A stretch of DNA of 46,306 bases, taken from positions 1 through 46,306 of the forward strand of contig NZ_JAKILD010000029.1 of assembly GCF_023283825.1 (NCBI RefSeq), given 5' to 3'. Below the pieces are notes generated by a model. It saw only the letters and a list, made by a program, of their open reading frames with translations, was not told where the DNA came from and did no database searches. Origin of the DNA: Shewanella olleyana. GTDB taxonomy: Bacteria > Pseudomonadota > Gammaproteobacteria > Enterobacterales > Shewanellaceae. The position numbers were made by a program, and so were the translations under genes. Shown one piece after another: positions 26,548 to 35,468 of this stretch (positions are counted from its first letter, which is position 1; each line of letters begins with the position of its first letter).

Positions 26548-28608
26548 ATGAAAAAATCGTCGCTATTACTCGCGCTTGCTACAGCTGGCCTGGCGCTTTC
26601 TGTTCAAGCAGCAGAGCCAACGAAAACTCCATTTAACGTTCAGCAGTTAGTTAACTTAAATAAATTACATTCAGCTGCAGTATCAAATGACGGTAGCAAA
26701 TTAGTTTATGCGGTAAAACACATTGATGAGCAGGGCGATAGCAGCTCAGATTTATATTTACTGGATTTAACCAATAAAAATGCCAAGCCAGTGCAAATTA
26801 CCTCTCATAAAGGCACTGAGCATGACGTTAACTTTAGTGTTGACGATAAATCAATTTACTTCCTTGCGGCTCGCGATGGTTCAAGCCAGCTTTATAACCT
26901 GTCTTTATCAGGCGGTGAAGCATTGCAAGTCACTGACTTACCGTTAGACGTTAACGGTTATAAGCTATCAAATGACGGCAAACAAGTTGTAATGAACATG
27001 CGCGTCTTTCCAGAATGCAAAGACTTAGCATGTACTGTTGACCGTATTGCAGAAGAAGAAAACAAAAAGACCACAGGCCGTGAATACAAGCAGTTAATGG
27101 TTCGCCATTGGGACACGTGGGAAGATCACGCCCGTAATCATTTATTTGTTGGCCAGTTAAATGGTAAGCAAGTCACTGAAGTGGTTGATGTAACTTTAGG
27201 TTTAGACACTGAAACACCACCAAAGCCGTTTTCTGGTATGGAAGAAGTCACTTTCACTGCTGACGGTAAACACATTGTCTACAGCGCGAAAGCACCAAGT
27301 AAAGATCAAGCTTGGACCACTAATTACGATTTATGGAAAGTACCGGTTACTGGCGGTGAAGCTGAAAACCTCACTGAAGAAAACTTAGCATGGGATGCAC
27401 AGCCAACGTATTCAAAAGATGGCCGCCAATTAGCTTACTTAGCCATGAGCAAACCTGGCTTTGAAGCCGATCGTTACCGCATTATGTTACGTGACACTGT
27501 CACAGGCGCTGAAAAAGAAGTGGCACCACTTTGGGATCGCAGCCCACATTCATTAACCTTTAGCGACGATGGCCGTACCTTGTATGTAACAGCGCAAGAT
27601 GTTGGTCAAGTGAGCATCTTTGAAGTTAACACTCAGTTTGGCGATGTACGTCCTATTTATAATGACGGCAGCAACAGCTTAGTAGCAGTAACTGATTCAA
27701 GCATTATTTTCAGTAATAAATCATTAGTAGAACCTGGTGATTTATACACTATCAGTTTAGAAGGTGAAAACCTGACTCGCTTAACGAACGTTAACGAAGA
27801 AAAACTAGCTGAAATTCAATTTGGTGAATTCCAACAGTTTAACTTTAAAGGTTGGAACAACGAGACAGTGCACGGTTACTGGATTAAGCCTGCTAACTAT
27901 GAGTCTGGTAAAAAGTATCCAGTTGCTTATTTAGTTCACGGCGGCCCGCAAGGATCGTTCGGCAACTCATTTAGCGGTCGCTGGAATGCGCAGCTTTGGG
28001 CTGGTGCCGGTTATGGCGTAGTGATGGTCGACTTCCACGGCTCTACAGGTTATGGCCAAGCATTTACTGATTCAATCTCAAAAGATTGGGGCGGTAAACC
28101 GTTAGAAGATTTACAAAAAGGCTTAGCAGCAGTTGGTCAGCAACAAAAATGGCTAGATACAGATAACGCTTGTGCATTAGGTGGTTCGTACGGCGGTTAC
28201 ATGATGAACTGGTTCCAAGGTAATTGGAGTGACGGCTTCCAGTGTTTAGTTAACCATGCTGGTTTGTTCGATATGCGCTCTATGTACCACGTGACTGAAG
28301 AGTTATGGTTCCCAGAGTATGAGTTCGGTGGCACTTACACTGAAAATAAAGAACTATACGAGAAGTTTAACCCAGTAAACTACGTTGAAAACTGGAAAAC
28401 GCCAATGTTAGTCATTCACGGCGAAAAAGATTACCGTGTACCTTATGGTCAAGGTTTAGCGGCGTTCACTTACATGCAACGTAATGATATTCCGTCTGAA
28501 TTGTTAATGTTCCCTGATGAAAATCACTGGATCCTTAACCAAGATAACTTGCAACAATGGTACAAAAACGTACTAGGTTGGATGGATCGTTGGACTGAGA
28601 AAAAGTAG
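26548..28608 (+). CDS. Exported S9-family prolyl oligopeptidase-like peptidase
   Basis: Serine peptidase of the S9 (prolyl oligopeptidase/acylaminoacyl-peptidase) family, 686 residues from this start. MKKSSLLLALATAGLALS followed by VQA is a signal peptide, so it acts in the periplasm or outside. A beta-propeller (about 45-410) with TolB-like repeats (FSVDDKSIYF, FTADGKHIVY) precedes the alpha/beta-hydrolase domain. The catalytic triad is S547 in GGSYGGYM, D628 in HGEKDYRVP and H660 in ENHWI. The frame is open upstream to GTG 26503, but the internal ATG at 26548 has AAGAGA upstream and places the signal peptide at the N-terminus. It probably trims peptides for nutrition. Confidence 0.93.
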   Translation: MKKSSLLLALATAGLALSVQAAEPTKTPFNVQQLVNLNKLHSAAVSNDGSKLVYAVKHIDEQGDSSSDLYLLDLTNKNAKPVQITSHKGTEHDVNFSVDDKSIYFLAARDGSSQLYNLSLSGGEALQVTDLPLDVNGYKLSNDGKQVVMNMRVFPECKDLACTVDRIAEEENKKTTGREYKQLMVRHWDTWEDHARNHLFVGQLNGKQVTEVVDVTLGLDTETPPKPFSGMEEVTFTADGKHIVYSAKAPSKDQAWTTNYDLWKVPVTGGEAENLTEENLAWDAQPTYSKDGRQLAYLAMSKPGFEADRYRIMLRDTVTGAEKEVAPLWDRSPHSLTFSDDGRTLYVTAQDVGQVSIFEVNTQFGDVRPIYNDGSNSLVAVTDSSIIFSNKSLVEPGDLYTISLEGENLTRLTNVNEEKLAEIQFGEFQQFNFKGWNNETVHGYWIKPANYESGKKYPVAYLVHGGPQGSFGNSFSGRWNAQLWAGAGYGVVMVDFHGSTGYGQAFTDSISKDWGGKPLEDLQKGLAAVGQQQKWLDTDNACALGGSYGGYMMNWFQGNWSDGFQCLVNHAGLFDMRSMYHVTEELWFPEYEFGGTYTENKELYEKFNPVNYVENWKTPMLVIHGEKDYRVPYGQGLAAFTYMQRNDIPSELLMFPDENHWILNQDNLQQWYKNVLGWMDRWTEKK

Positions 28609-28629
28609 TTAAACGATAACGTCAGTTTC

Positions 28630-28663
28630 AAAAAAAGAGATGCAAATAAGCATCTCTTTTTTT
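28630..28663 (+). terminator. Terminator of the S9 peptidase gene
   Basis: AAAAAAAGAGATGC (28630-28643) and GCATCTCTTTTTTT (28650-28663) form a perfect hairpin with an AAATAA loop and a T-run. Confidence 0.9.
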
Positions 28664-29250
28664 ATGTTTTAATTTTATGAAATGGCTCTTACAGTGTCAT
28701 CACTGAGTCGTTAGATAGCGTTTGCGCTTTTAGCTATTATCGTCAGCCACTTTAAGTTCGGTCGTTGGGCATTTATGTCCGGTTTTTGTTATCCATAGAA
28801 AATAAGCTAACCTTCTTCTTGAGCCTGTAACTTTGCGCTGGCTGTTTTTAAGGCTGATTCTATTTCGTTTACCCATGGGAAACCTCAATTTACTGTATTG
28901 AATAAAGTGAAAACAAAAGCTAAACAGTAATTTATATTCAGAAAGCGAAATATTATAACAAATATTGCACTCTGTAGGCTTAGACATTTTAGTTTTTACC
29001 TTAAATTGAAATTTAATTTCACCTAGAAAGCTTCATTGTTTATTGAATACAAAGATGAAGGGCTAAATGTGATTCAAGACATACTTTTTCATAAGTAAAT
29101 CTAACTCGAACAAGCAAAATTATTCATAGATTAGATTTATTATTAACTGGCTCAAAGTTTTAAAAAATCTCATTTGATAAAAAGCAAAAAATCAGTACAG
29201 TTGCGCGACTATTTTTTGCACCACAAAACATATAATTTGAGGGTTTTCTT
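28664..29250. other. Long intergenic region without a recognisable gene
   Basis: Nearly 590 bases. A minus-strand open frame of 85 codons (28730-28987) has no recognisable domain and no convincing ribosome site. Near the right end, GCAAAAAAT (29184-29192) and ATTTTTTGC (29211-29219) form a perfect 9-base inverted repeat, extended by AGT/ACT, 31 bases before the ychE-like start. A degraded gene, small RNA or simply spacer are all possible. Confidence 0.4.
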
Positions 29251-29883
29251 GTGGATTTAATGCTTTACGTTAAGTTTTTCTTAAGCTTAGTGGCTATTAT
29301 CAACCCTGTTGGCTTGTTGCCTGTATTCGTGAGTTTAACCAGTCACCAGACTGAAGTTGAACGAAATCATACGGGTAAAGTTGCCAACTTTGCTGTTGTG
29401 GTGATTTTAGTGGTGACGATATTTATTGGTCAGCACATTCTCAACATGTTCAGCATTTCGTTATCAGCCTTTAGGATTGCAGGTGGTAGTTTGATTGCCA
29501 TTATCGCCATGTCGATGCTGCAAGGTAAATTAAGCCCAGTAAAGCGTAACCAAGAAGAAGACCGTGAAGCATCGGGTATGGAATCTGTTGCGGTTGTGCC
29601 ATTGGCGCTGCCATTAATGGCGGGACCCGGTGCGATTAGTTCAGTGATTGTTTATGCATCAACCAATAATGCATTAGTTGATTTGATTGGTATGTCAGTT
29701 ACGGTGATATTATTTGGCTTTATGAGCTGGGGATTATTCAGATTAGCGCCAGTTATTTTTAAACTATTAGGAACGACAGGTATTAACGTTATTACCCGTT
29801 TAATGGGACTATTGATGCTATCCATTGGTATAGAAGTGATAGCAGCGGGGCTCAAAGGCTTGTTTCCAACGTTAATGGCCTAG
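29251..29883 (+). CDS. ychE: MarC/YchE-family inner-membrane protein
   Basis: MarC-family integral membrane protein of 210 residues with six hydrophobic segments. Conserved family patterns are NPVGLLPVF (18-26), FRIAGGSLIAIIAMSM, and VVPLALPLMAGPGAISS, followed by GINVITRLMGLLMLSIGIE near the C-terminus. The order and wording resemble E. coli YchE more than MarC or YhgN. Function is not established; older links of MarC to multidrug resistance were withdrawn as far as I recall. The start is GTG 29251 with TGAGGG at 29238-29243. Confidence 0.9.
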   Translation: MDLMLYVKFFLSLVAIINPVGLLPVFVSLTSHQTEVERNHTGKVANFAVVVILVVTIFIGQHILNMFSISLSAFRIAGGSLIAIIAMSMLQGKLSPVKRNQEEDREASGMESVAVVPLALPLMAGPGAISSVIVYASTNNALVDLIGMSVTVILFGFMSWGLFRLAPVIFKLLGTTGINVITRLMGLLMLSIGIEVIAAGLKGLFPTLMA

Positions 29884-29939
29884 GGTTATAGATTTAAGGC
29901 TTGAGTAAAATATCGCTCATTTATTCAAGCTTTTGGACA

Positions 29940-29999
29940 GCAAATGCGCAATAGGATTGGAATAGGGGATTTTCCCTTGACCGCAAATGCGCATTTGCG
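29940..29999. repeat. GCAAATGCGCA repeat and 18-bp palindrome upstream of tRNA-Ser
   Basis: GCAAATGCGCA occurs at 29940-29950 and 29983-29993. The second copy is embedded in the perfect palindrome CGCAAATGCGCATTTGCG (29982-29999). It lies about 100 bases before the tRNA gene and after the ychE stop. Function unknown. Confidence 0.5.
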
Positions 30000-30099
30000 T
30001 AAAGTACCGTCCGTTCACGAACATCTTGATATCAATATCTTAATTGAACTCAGTATCGTCAACCGTGTTGCTCTCACGTAAAATGTTAAGCATCAATTA

Positions 30100-30187
30100 G
30101 GTGACGTGTCCGAGTGGCTGAAGGAGCACGCCTGGAAAGTGTGTAAGGGGCAACCCTTCGAGAGTTCGAATCTCTCCGTCACCGCCA
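30100..30187 (+). tRNA. tRNA-Ser (anticodon GGA)
   Basis: An 88-base gene with encoded CCA. The acceptor arm GGTGACG (30100-30106) pairs with CGTCACC (30177-30183), followed by G and CCA. The D arm holds the CGAGTGGCTGAAGGAG stretch. The anticodon loop CTGGAAA has GGA at 30134-30136. A long variable arm (AAGGGGCAACCCTT) marks a class II tRNA, and TTCGAAT is in the T loop. GGA reads UCC and UCU serine codons. Confidence 0.97.
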
Positions 30188-30199
30188 CATTCTTAAATT

Positions 30200-30224
30200 A
30201 AGACGTCCTAGGACGTCTTTTTTT
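30200..30224 (+). terminator. Terminator of the tRNA-Ser gene
   Basis: The 20-bp perfect palindrome AAGACGTCCTAGGACGTCTT (30200-30219) is followed by TTTTT, 12 bases after the CCA end. Confidence 0.88.
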
Positions 30225-30297
30225 ATACCTACAAAAAGTCCTCCATCAAACTTGTTTGACAAATTGCATTGAAGTATCGTTACTTTAAAGTCATTGA

Positions 30298-31380
30298 TTG
30301 CTCATTCACAGAGCTTGGGAACATGGATTGAATCTCTCACAAAAACAACTCGATGATGCAGTTGAACAAGATATTTTAACTGGTCAGCAAGCAAATGAAC
30401 TTTGGCAATTTTTGCTTTCGCAGACTCACTCAACAGAACCGGCTTCAATATCATCACGGTTTGATTTTACCCATGTGTTGTATTACTTCGGTGGTTTTAT
30501 TGCTATTGGCGCGATGACCCTATTTATGGAACTGGGTTGGGAAGCATTTGGCGGTATGGGTATTGTCGCCTTATCTGTAATTTATGCCGTTATTGGCTTG
30601 TGGTTGACCGAATTATTTAAAAACAAAGGCTATGTAATCCCCGCGGGTATTTGTGCCACTTTTGTGGTTGCGTTAACCCCACTTGCTATTTATGGTTTGC
30701 AGCAAGCTTTTGGTATTTGGCCTGATGATACCGTATATCGTGATTATCACCGCTATATAAAGTGGCACTGGCTTTATATGGAACTAGGTACTTTGGTTGT
30801 GGGGGCCGTTATTGCATGGAAGTACAAATATCCTTTTTTGATGATGCCAATTGCGATAACTCTTTGGTATTTAACGATGGACTTAACTGCCATGCTGAAT
30901 GGAGGAGATTATAGTTGGGAACTTCGAAGAATAGTGTCGCTATATACCGGTTTATTAATGGTAATTTTAGCGTTTTGGATTGATATTCGTTCTAGATACA
31001 AAGCGGATTATGCCTTTTGGATTTACTTATTCGGTATATTAGCGTTTTGGCTTGCTCTCACCTCAATGGATTCAGATTCTGAGTGGAGTAAGCTTGTTTA
31101 TTTTTGTATCAATATTGCCATGATTATAATCGGCGCTATATTAGTGCGACGTGTATTTGTGGTATTTGGTGCTATAGGCAGTTTTATTTACATTGAATAC
31201 CTTGCATCGAGCATGTTTAAAGACAGTTGGTTGTTTCCTATAAGCCTAACTATCATAGGGTTAGGGATAATTTATCTCGGTATTTTATGGCAGAAGCACG
31301 AACAAAGGATAAGCAATAAAATACGTCGAATTTTACCTACTCCATTGAGGGAGTTAATAAGTTCGAGAAATGTATTTTAA
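30298..31380 (+). CDS. Multispanning membrane protein (DUF2157-like)
   Basis: A 360-residue protein. A short cytoplasmic N-terminal region (about 1-55) has the helical LSQKQLDDAVEQDILTGQQA pattern seen at the head of DUF2157-type proteins. Eight to ten hydrophobic segments follow (the first near 60-80, the last near 310-330), then a basic tail. Function is unknown. The start is doubtful: the only early in-frame start codons are TTG 30298, right after an in-frame TGA and without a ribosome site, and TTG 30328, preceded by GGGA. No in-frame ATG exists before the first membrane segment. The gene follows the tRNA-Ser terminator and seems to stand alone. Confidence 0.75.
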   Translation: MLIHRAWEHGLNLSQKQLDDAVEQDILTGQQANELWQFLLSQTHSTEPASISSRFDFTHVLYYFGGFIAIGAMTLFMELGWEAFGGMGIVALSVIYAVIGLWLTELFKNKGYVIPAGICATFVVALTPLAIYGLQQAFGIWPDDTVYRDYHRYIKWHWLYMELGTLVVGAVIAWKYKYPFLMMPIAITLWYLTMDLTAMLNGGDYSWELRRIVSLYTGLLMVILAFWIDIRSRYKADYAFWIYLFGILAFWLALTSMDSDSEWSKLVYFCINIAMIIIGAILVRRVFVVFGAIGSFIYIEYLASSMFKDSWLFPISLTIIGLGIIYLGILWQKHEQRISNKIRRILPTPLRELISSRNVF

Positions 31381-31453
31381 TCGTTACTCAACGCAAAACA
31401 GCATCAACCTTGACTTTATACAAGCAATTTTAAACAGGGCTTTATAGTCCTAT

Positions 31454-32395
31454 TTACTTATTCGTTGAAGTTAGTAATACGCTTTTTTCAGGTAATACCA
31501 TTTTTACAGCTTGAGGTTTCACTTCAAATCGAACTTGCTCACAGGGGTAGGGTTCACCATCAAGGTTAATTGGCAATGCCAATGGAAAGTCAATCTCTAG
31601 CCAGTGAGTTTGAAATTGAAAACAAAAATCTCCTTCAGTATTGGGTTGTTGTATCTCTTCTATCACCTGAGGTAAATCAAGCGGCGTGAAACCTTTTAAT
31701 AATGTGACATCCATGAGTCCATCATTGACCTTAGCATTAGGAGCAAGCACTTGACCGCCTCCCGCTTGGCGACCATTACAGATTGCACCGACGACAATAT
31801 TACCACTAAAAGTACCTTTATCAGTTTTAATGGTGCCTTCGTAGGGTTTAAAGCCAATAGCTTTGGCTAGGCCTGTTAAGGTGTATGCACCGCCGCCAAG
31901 AAAATCCTTTAGTTCAGTGGGGGTTTCGGCGGTCACTTGGGCGCCAAAGCCGACAGCGGCAACATTAATAAAGTGACGATCGTTGGCGGCAATTAAATCG
32001 ATCGCGGTGGCTTGGCCATGAATAGCAAAGGCTAACGCTTCGGTAATGGTTGTAGGTATATGAGCCGAGGTTGCAAAGTCATTTGCGGTGCCTAATGGCA
32101 GAACTGCAATTTCTGGTAGTGATATTGGATCGGTTGGGTTTTCACCGTGTTGTGACTGTATATACATTAACGCGGTAACAGCCTCATTCAACGAGCCATC
32201 ACCACCGCCAATAATCACTCTTTCAAAACCTGCCGCTATGGACTCCTCCAATAATCTTTGCATATCAGCAGCTTCCCAAGTCACTTTGACTGCAATCTCA
32301 ATACCTTGTTCTCTTAGTGCATATACTGCAGTTCTAATTTCAGGTATGCCGGCTTTTTTACCATTTAAGATGAGACTAACGCGATTTACTGACAT
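31454..32395 (-). CDS. yegS: YegS/DAGK-family lipid kinase
   Basis: Diacylglycerol-kinase-catalytic-domain protein of 313 residues, close to E. coli YegS (299). It shows the phosphate-binding GGGDGSLNE (63-71) and PLGTANDFA nucleotide-site motifs, then the beta-sandwich C-terminal domain ending in the LDGEPYPCEQVRFEV pattern. YegS phosphorylates phosphatidylglycerol in vitro; the physiological substrate is unclear. The frame is open 13 codons further upstream (to 32434). The ATG at 32395 is chosen because AAGGAAA sits seven bases before it. It is divergent from the DUF885 lipoprotein gene. Confidence 0.92.
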   Translation of the reverse strand: MSVNRVSLILNGKKAGIPEIRTAVYALREQGIEIAVKVTWEAADMQRLLEESIAAGFERVIIGGGDGSLNEAVTALMYIQSQHGENPTDPISLPEIAVLPLGTANDFATSAHIPTTITEALAFAIHGQATAIDLIAANDRHFINVAAVGFGAQVTAETPTELKDFLGGGAYTLTGLAKAIGFKPYEGTIKTDKGTFSGNIVVGAICNGRQAGGGQVLAPNAKVNDGLMDVTLLKGFTPLDLPQVIEEIQQPNTEGDFCFQFQTHWLEIDFPLALPINLDGEPYPCEQVRFEVKPQAVKMVLPEKSVLLTSTNK

Positions 32396-32650
32396 GTAAA
32401 TTTCCTTATGAGTACTGTTGTCACGATTAAACAATCAACTTGTTGGCAATTTTGAGTCGATGATACCTTGAGTAAAAAGCGAAAAGTTGTCACAAAAGAT
32501 GTCAATTAATGGAATTGAGCTGAAATATATTGATGTTCATGATTAACTTATGCCATAAAAAAATTAACAACAAAATGCTAAACGATTTCTTTAATCGATT
32601 TCGTTAAAAATAATAATAAAATTATCACATTAATCAAAGGAATTTAGATA

Positions 32651-34426
32651 ATGAAAAAAGCTGCAATCTCACTTGCTGTCGTTATTGGTCTTGGAGCATT
32701 AGCCGGTTGTAATAGTGCAACAATTCAAAAAGAAACGGCTGAAGCTGCTGAGCAACAAGTAAAACAAAATTTTAGTCATTTTTCAGATCAATTCATTAAT
32801 GATTTATGGCAATGGTCACCGACTTGGGCACTTTATAGTGGCAAACATGTTAACGATGGCTATTTAGAAGTGCCAAATGATGCCGCTCGTGCGAAAACAT
32901 TAGCGTTTGTAAATACCCAGCAAGCTAAGTTGGCAAAGTTTGATAAAAGCACATTAACTACCAATGATTTAATTGACTACGAGTTAATTTCAAATTTATT
33001 AGCCAGCATCAAGTGGCAGCAAGAGCGTTTTAAAGCATGGCAATGGAATCCATCTCAATACAATGTTGCTGGTGGGTTTGCTCAAATTATTAATGAAGAT
33101 TTTGCGCCTTTAGATGAAAGACTTAAGTCTGTGGTCGCGCGTTTAGAAAATGTGCCTGCTTATTATCAGGCTGCACAAGCAAATATCGACAATCCTACGA
33201 TAGAACACACACAGTTAGCCATTATGCAAAACCAAGGAGCGTTCTCGGTATTGTCAGATGAACTGGCTGAAAAAGTGAATGCTTCTGGCTTATCTGAATC
33301 AGATAAAACCTTATTTACCCAACGTTTTGAACTCGCTAAATCTGCTGTTAACCAACACATTGAATGGTTAACAGAGCTTGAAGCTAAACTTGAAAAAGAG
33401 GGCGCTCGCAGCTTTAGAATTGGTGAAGAGTTATATGAAGAAAAGTTTGCCTTAGATATTCAAGCAGGAATGTCCGGTAAAGCATTATTTGAAAAAGCCA
33501 CGGCTGATAAATACCGCGTACAAGCAGAAATGGCAAAAATTACCCGTGATATTTGGTCTAAATACATTGATACGCCAATACCACAGGATGACAATGTCGC
33601 CATTAAGCAGTTGATTGATGTCTTGTCTGTTAAACATGTTAAACGTGAAGATTTCGTAGATGAAGTAAGAGCGCAAATCCCTGAGTTGGTTAAATTCGTT
33701 AATGAAAAACAGCTGATGACCTTAGATCCATCTAAGCCACTCGTTGTACGTGAGACGCCTGAATACATGCGTGGCTTTGCTGGTGCATCTATTAGTGCTC
33801 CTGGCCCTTATGAGAAGTCTGCTAATACTTATTACAATGTTACTCCGCTTGATGGTATGAGCGATGAGTCGGCTGAAAGCTATTTGCGCGAATATAACCA
33901 CTGGATCTTACAAGTACTGAATATCCATGAAGCGATCCCAGGTCATTACACTCAATTGGTGTATTCAAATGAATCACCAAGCTTGGTTAAAAGCTTATTC
34001 GGTAATGGCGCAATGGTTGAAGGTTGGGCTGTGTATACCGAACGTATGATGCTTGAAGAAGGTTACGGTGAGTTTGAACCAGAGCTATGGCTGATGTACT
34101 ACAAGTGGAACTTACGTGTCATCGCCAACACCATTTTGGATTATAGTATTCAAGTGAATGGTATGACTGAAGAGCAGGCATTAGATCTCATGATGAATGA
34201 GGCATTCCAGCAACGTGCAGAAGCCGAAGGGAAGTGGCGCCGCGCAACGCTAAGCCAGGTACAGTTAACCAGCTATTATTCAGGTTATCGTGAAATTTAC
34301 GATTTACGTGAAGAGCTTAAAGGAGCTCAAGGTGAAGCGTTTGATTTAAAAGCATTCCATGAGCAATTCTTAAGCTATGGTAGTGCACCGGTTAAGTACA
34401 TCAAACAATTAATGACCAGTAAATAA
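32651..34426 (+). CDS. DUF885-family lipoprotein, probable zinc metallopeptidase
   Basis: A 591-residue protein with a lipoprotein signal peptide: MKKAAISLAVVIGLGALAGC, lipobox LAGC, lipidated Cys20. It is therefore anchored in the cell envelope. DUF885 proteins have a metallopeptidase-like fold. Here H426-E427 and H432 form HEAIPGH, an HExxxGH-type zinc site, and E457 in EGWAVYTE is the likely third ligand. The rest is alpha-helical. Substrate unknown; peptidase activity is inferred from fold and motif. AAGGAA precedes the ATG. It is monocistronic with a clear terminator. Confidence 0.9.
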   Translation: MKKAAISLAVVIGLGALAGCNSATIQKETAEAAEQQVKQNFSHFSDQFINDLWQWSPTWALYSGKHVNDGYLEVPNDAARAKTLAFVNTQQAKLAKFDKSTLTTNDLIDYELISNLLASIKWQQERFKAWQWNPSQYNVAGGFAQIINEDFAPLDERLKSVVARLENVPAYYQAAQANIDNPTIEHTQLAIMQNQGAFSVLSDELAEKVNASGLSESDKTLFTQRFELAKSAVNQHIEWLTELEAKLEKEGARSFRIGEELYEEKFALDIQAGMSGKALFEKATADKYRVQAEMAKITRDIWSKYIDTPIPQDDNVAIKQLIDVLSVKHVKREDFVDEVRAQIPELVKFVNEKQLMTLDPSKPLVVRETPEYMRGFAGASISAPGPYEKSANTYYNVTPLDGMSDESAESYLREYNHWILQVLNIHEAIPGHYTQLVYSNESPSLVKSLFGNGAMVEGWAVYTERMMLEEGYGEFEPELWLMYYKWNLRVIANTILDYSIQVNGMTEEQALDLMMNEAFQQRAEAEGKWRRATLSQVQLTSYYSGYREIYDLREELKGAQGEAFDLKAFHEQFLSYGSAPVKYIKQLMTSK

Positions 34427-34447
34427 TTCGATAATGATATGAAAAAT

Positions 34448-34471
34448 CCGACTTTGTTAAGTCGGTTTTTT
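34448..34471 (+). terminator. Terminator of the DUF885 gene
   Basis: CCGACTT (34448-34454) and AAGTCGG (34459-34465), loop TGTT, followed by TTTTTT. It lies between convergent genes. Confidence 0.85.
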
Positions 34472-34484
34472 ATTGACTGTTTCG

Positions 34485-34913
34485 TTAATGTGTAACCGAT
34501 ACCATGGAGTAGGTTGGATGACCTGTATGTTCACAAACTTGCTCGCTAACTAGGGTTAAACCTTGTGATAGATAGAACTGATAACTTGCATTGTTTTCTT
34601 TATAGACGTTCAAGGTTAACGCATCACTTTGCTGTTTAGCATGTTCGATTAATTGAGTGCCGATTTTCTGCCCCTGAAAAGCGGGGGCAATAAAAATTGC
34701 AGCTAACATGTTTTCCAATAAAGAATAAAAACCAACCACTTTAAAATTTAAAACAAACACATAAGTTGCAGAGTTAGGAATATACACATCTCGCATGATA
34801 TTGACTTGTGAGTGCCAGTATTCTTTTTCTACAAAATGGTGAGATTCAATGGAAGCTGTAAGCCAGATATCGATAACAGTATCGATATCTGCTGAGGTTA
34901 AGACTCTGATCAT
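34485..34913 (-). CDS. YjaB-like GNAT acetyltransferase
   Basis: GNAT-fold N-acetyltransferase of 142 residues, the size and layout of E. coli YjaB. The N-terminal IWLTASIESHHFV pattern, the acetyl-CoA loop in FQGQKIGTQLIEHA (R/Q-x-x-G-x-G/A variant) and TLNVYKENNASYQFYLSQG near the C-terminus match the family. The acyl acceptor is unknown. The pyrophosphate loop begins QGQKIG rather than the common RGxGxG. It is cytosolic and monocistronic; its stop is near the terminator of the convergent DUF885 gene. Confidence 0.82.
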   Translation of the reverse strand: MIRVLTSADIDTVIDIWLTASIESHHFVEKEYWHSQVNIMRDVYIPNSATYVFVLNFKVVGFYSLLENMLAAIFIAPAFQGQKIGTQLIEHAKQQSDALTLNVYKENNASYQFYLSQGLTLVSEQVCEHTGHPTYSMVSVTH

Positions 34914-35029
34914 GTTTGTCTTTAATCACTCGTTATTGATATTTGATAAGTCATGATGACATCTTTTCAATAGAAGTGATTGAACATTTCTGACAAGTTT
35001 TAGAGCTATATAAAATCTTAATTGTCGTT

Positions 35030-35380
35030 TTATTCATATATTGGAGCGTCATAATGATAGCCTTCGTCAGAGTATGCCGTGACTTTAGCATCTTCAACTA
35101 AGCCTGATTCCGCTTGTACTTGGGTTTCGAAAAAATGTTGAATTTGTTTTCTACGTCCATGAGCCGCCCATGATTCGGCATCATCCCAAATTTCATTGAA
35201 TACAATTGGGTATTCGTTTCTGGTGGCACTTGGATGGTCAATTTGTCGAGTCAGCATATATTGAATACATCCTTCTTCACGATATGAATCAGGCTCTAGT
35301 GCTTTAAGAATTTCAAAAAGCTCAGATTCTTTGCCGGCTTTAGGTTTAAATTGTGCTAATACGTAAACGCGACTACTCAT
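35030..35380 (-). CDS. Antibiotic biosynthesis monooxygenase (ABM) domain protein
   Basis: A 116-residue protein made of a single dimeric ferredoxin-like ABM domain: VLAQFKPKAGKESELFEIL (about 7-25), then GCIQYMLTRQ and NEIWDDAESWAAHGRRKQIQHF. Family members include quinol monooxygenases such as YgiN and many proteins without known substrate, so a cofactor-free oxidase role is only a family-level guess. AGGGAAA lies upstream of the ATG on the minus strand. It is separated from both neighbours by about 90-115 bases without a clear terminator, so co-transcription with the upstream GNAT-like gene is possible. Confidence 0.8.
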   Translation of the reverse strand: MSSRVYVLAQFKPKAGKESELFEILKALEPDSYREEGCIQYMLTRQIDHPSATRNEYPIVFNEIWDDAESWAAHGRRKQIQHFFETQVQAESGLVEDAKVTAYSDEGYHYDAPIYE

Positions 35381-35468
35381 GACATTTCCCTTAACTTCAA
35401 TAAATAATAATTAATACAAGATACTAGATTAAAAAATTGATAAATGAAACGGAAATAATAAGCCGATT

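Noticed and set aside
28730..28987. Minus-strand open frame of 85 codons after the S9 peptidase gene
   Set aside because: Composition and lack of family resemblance do not support a real protein. I considered a decayed transposase or membrane gene but saw no motif.
29231..29236. TATAAT just before the ychE-like gene as a -10
   Set aside because: It lies 15 bases before the start codon and would place the transcript start within the ribosome site. No -35 fits.
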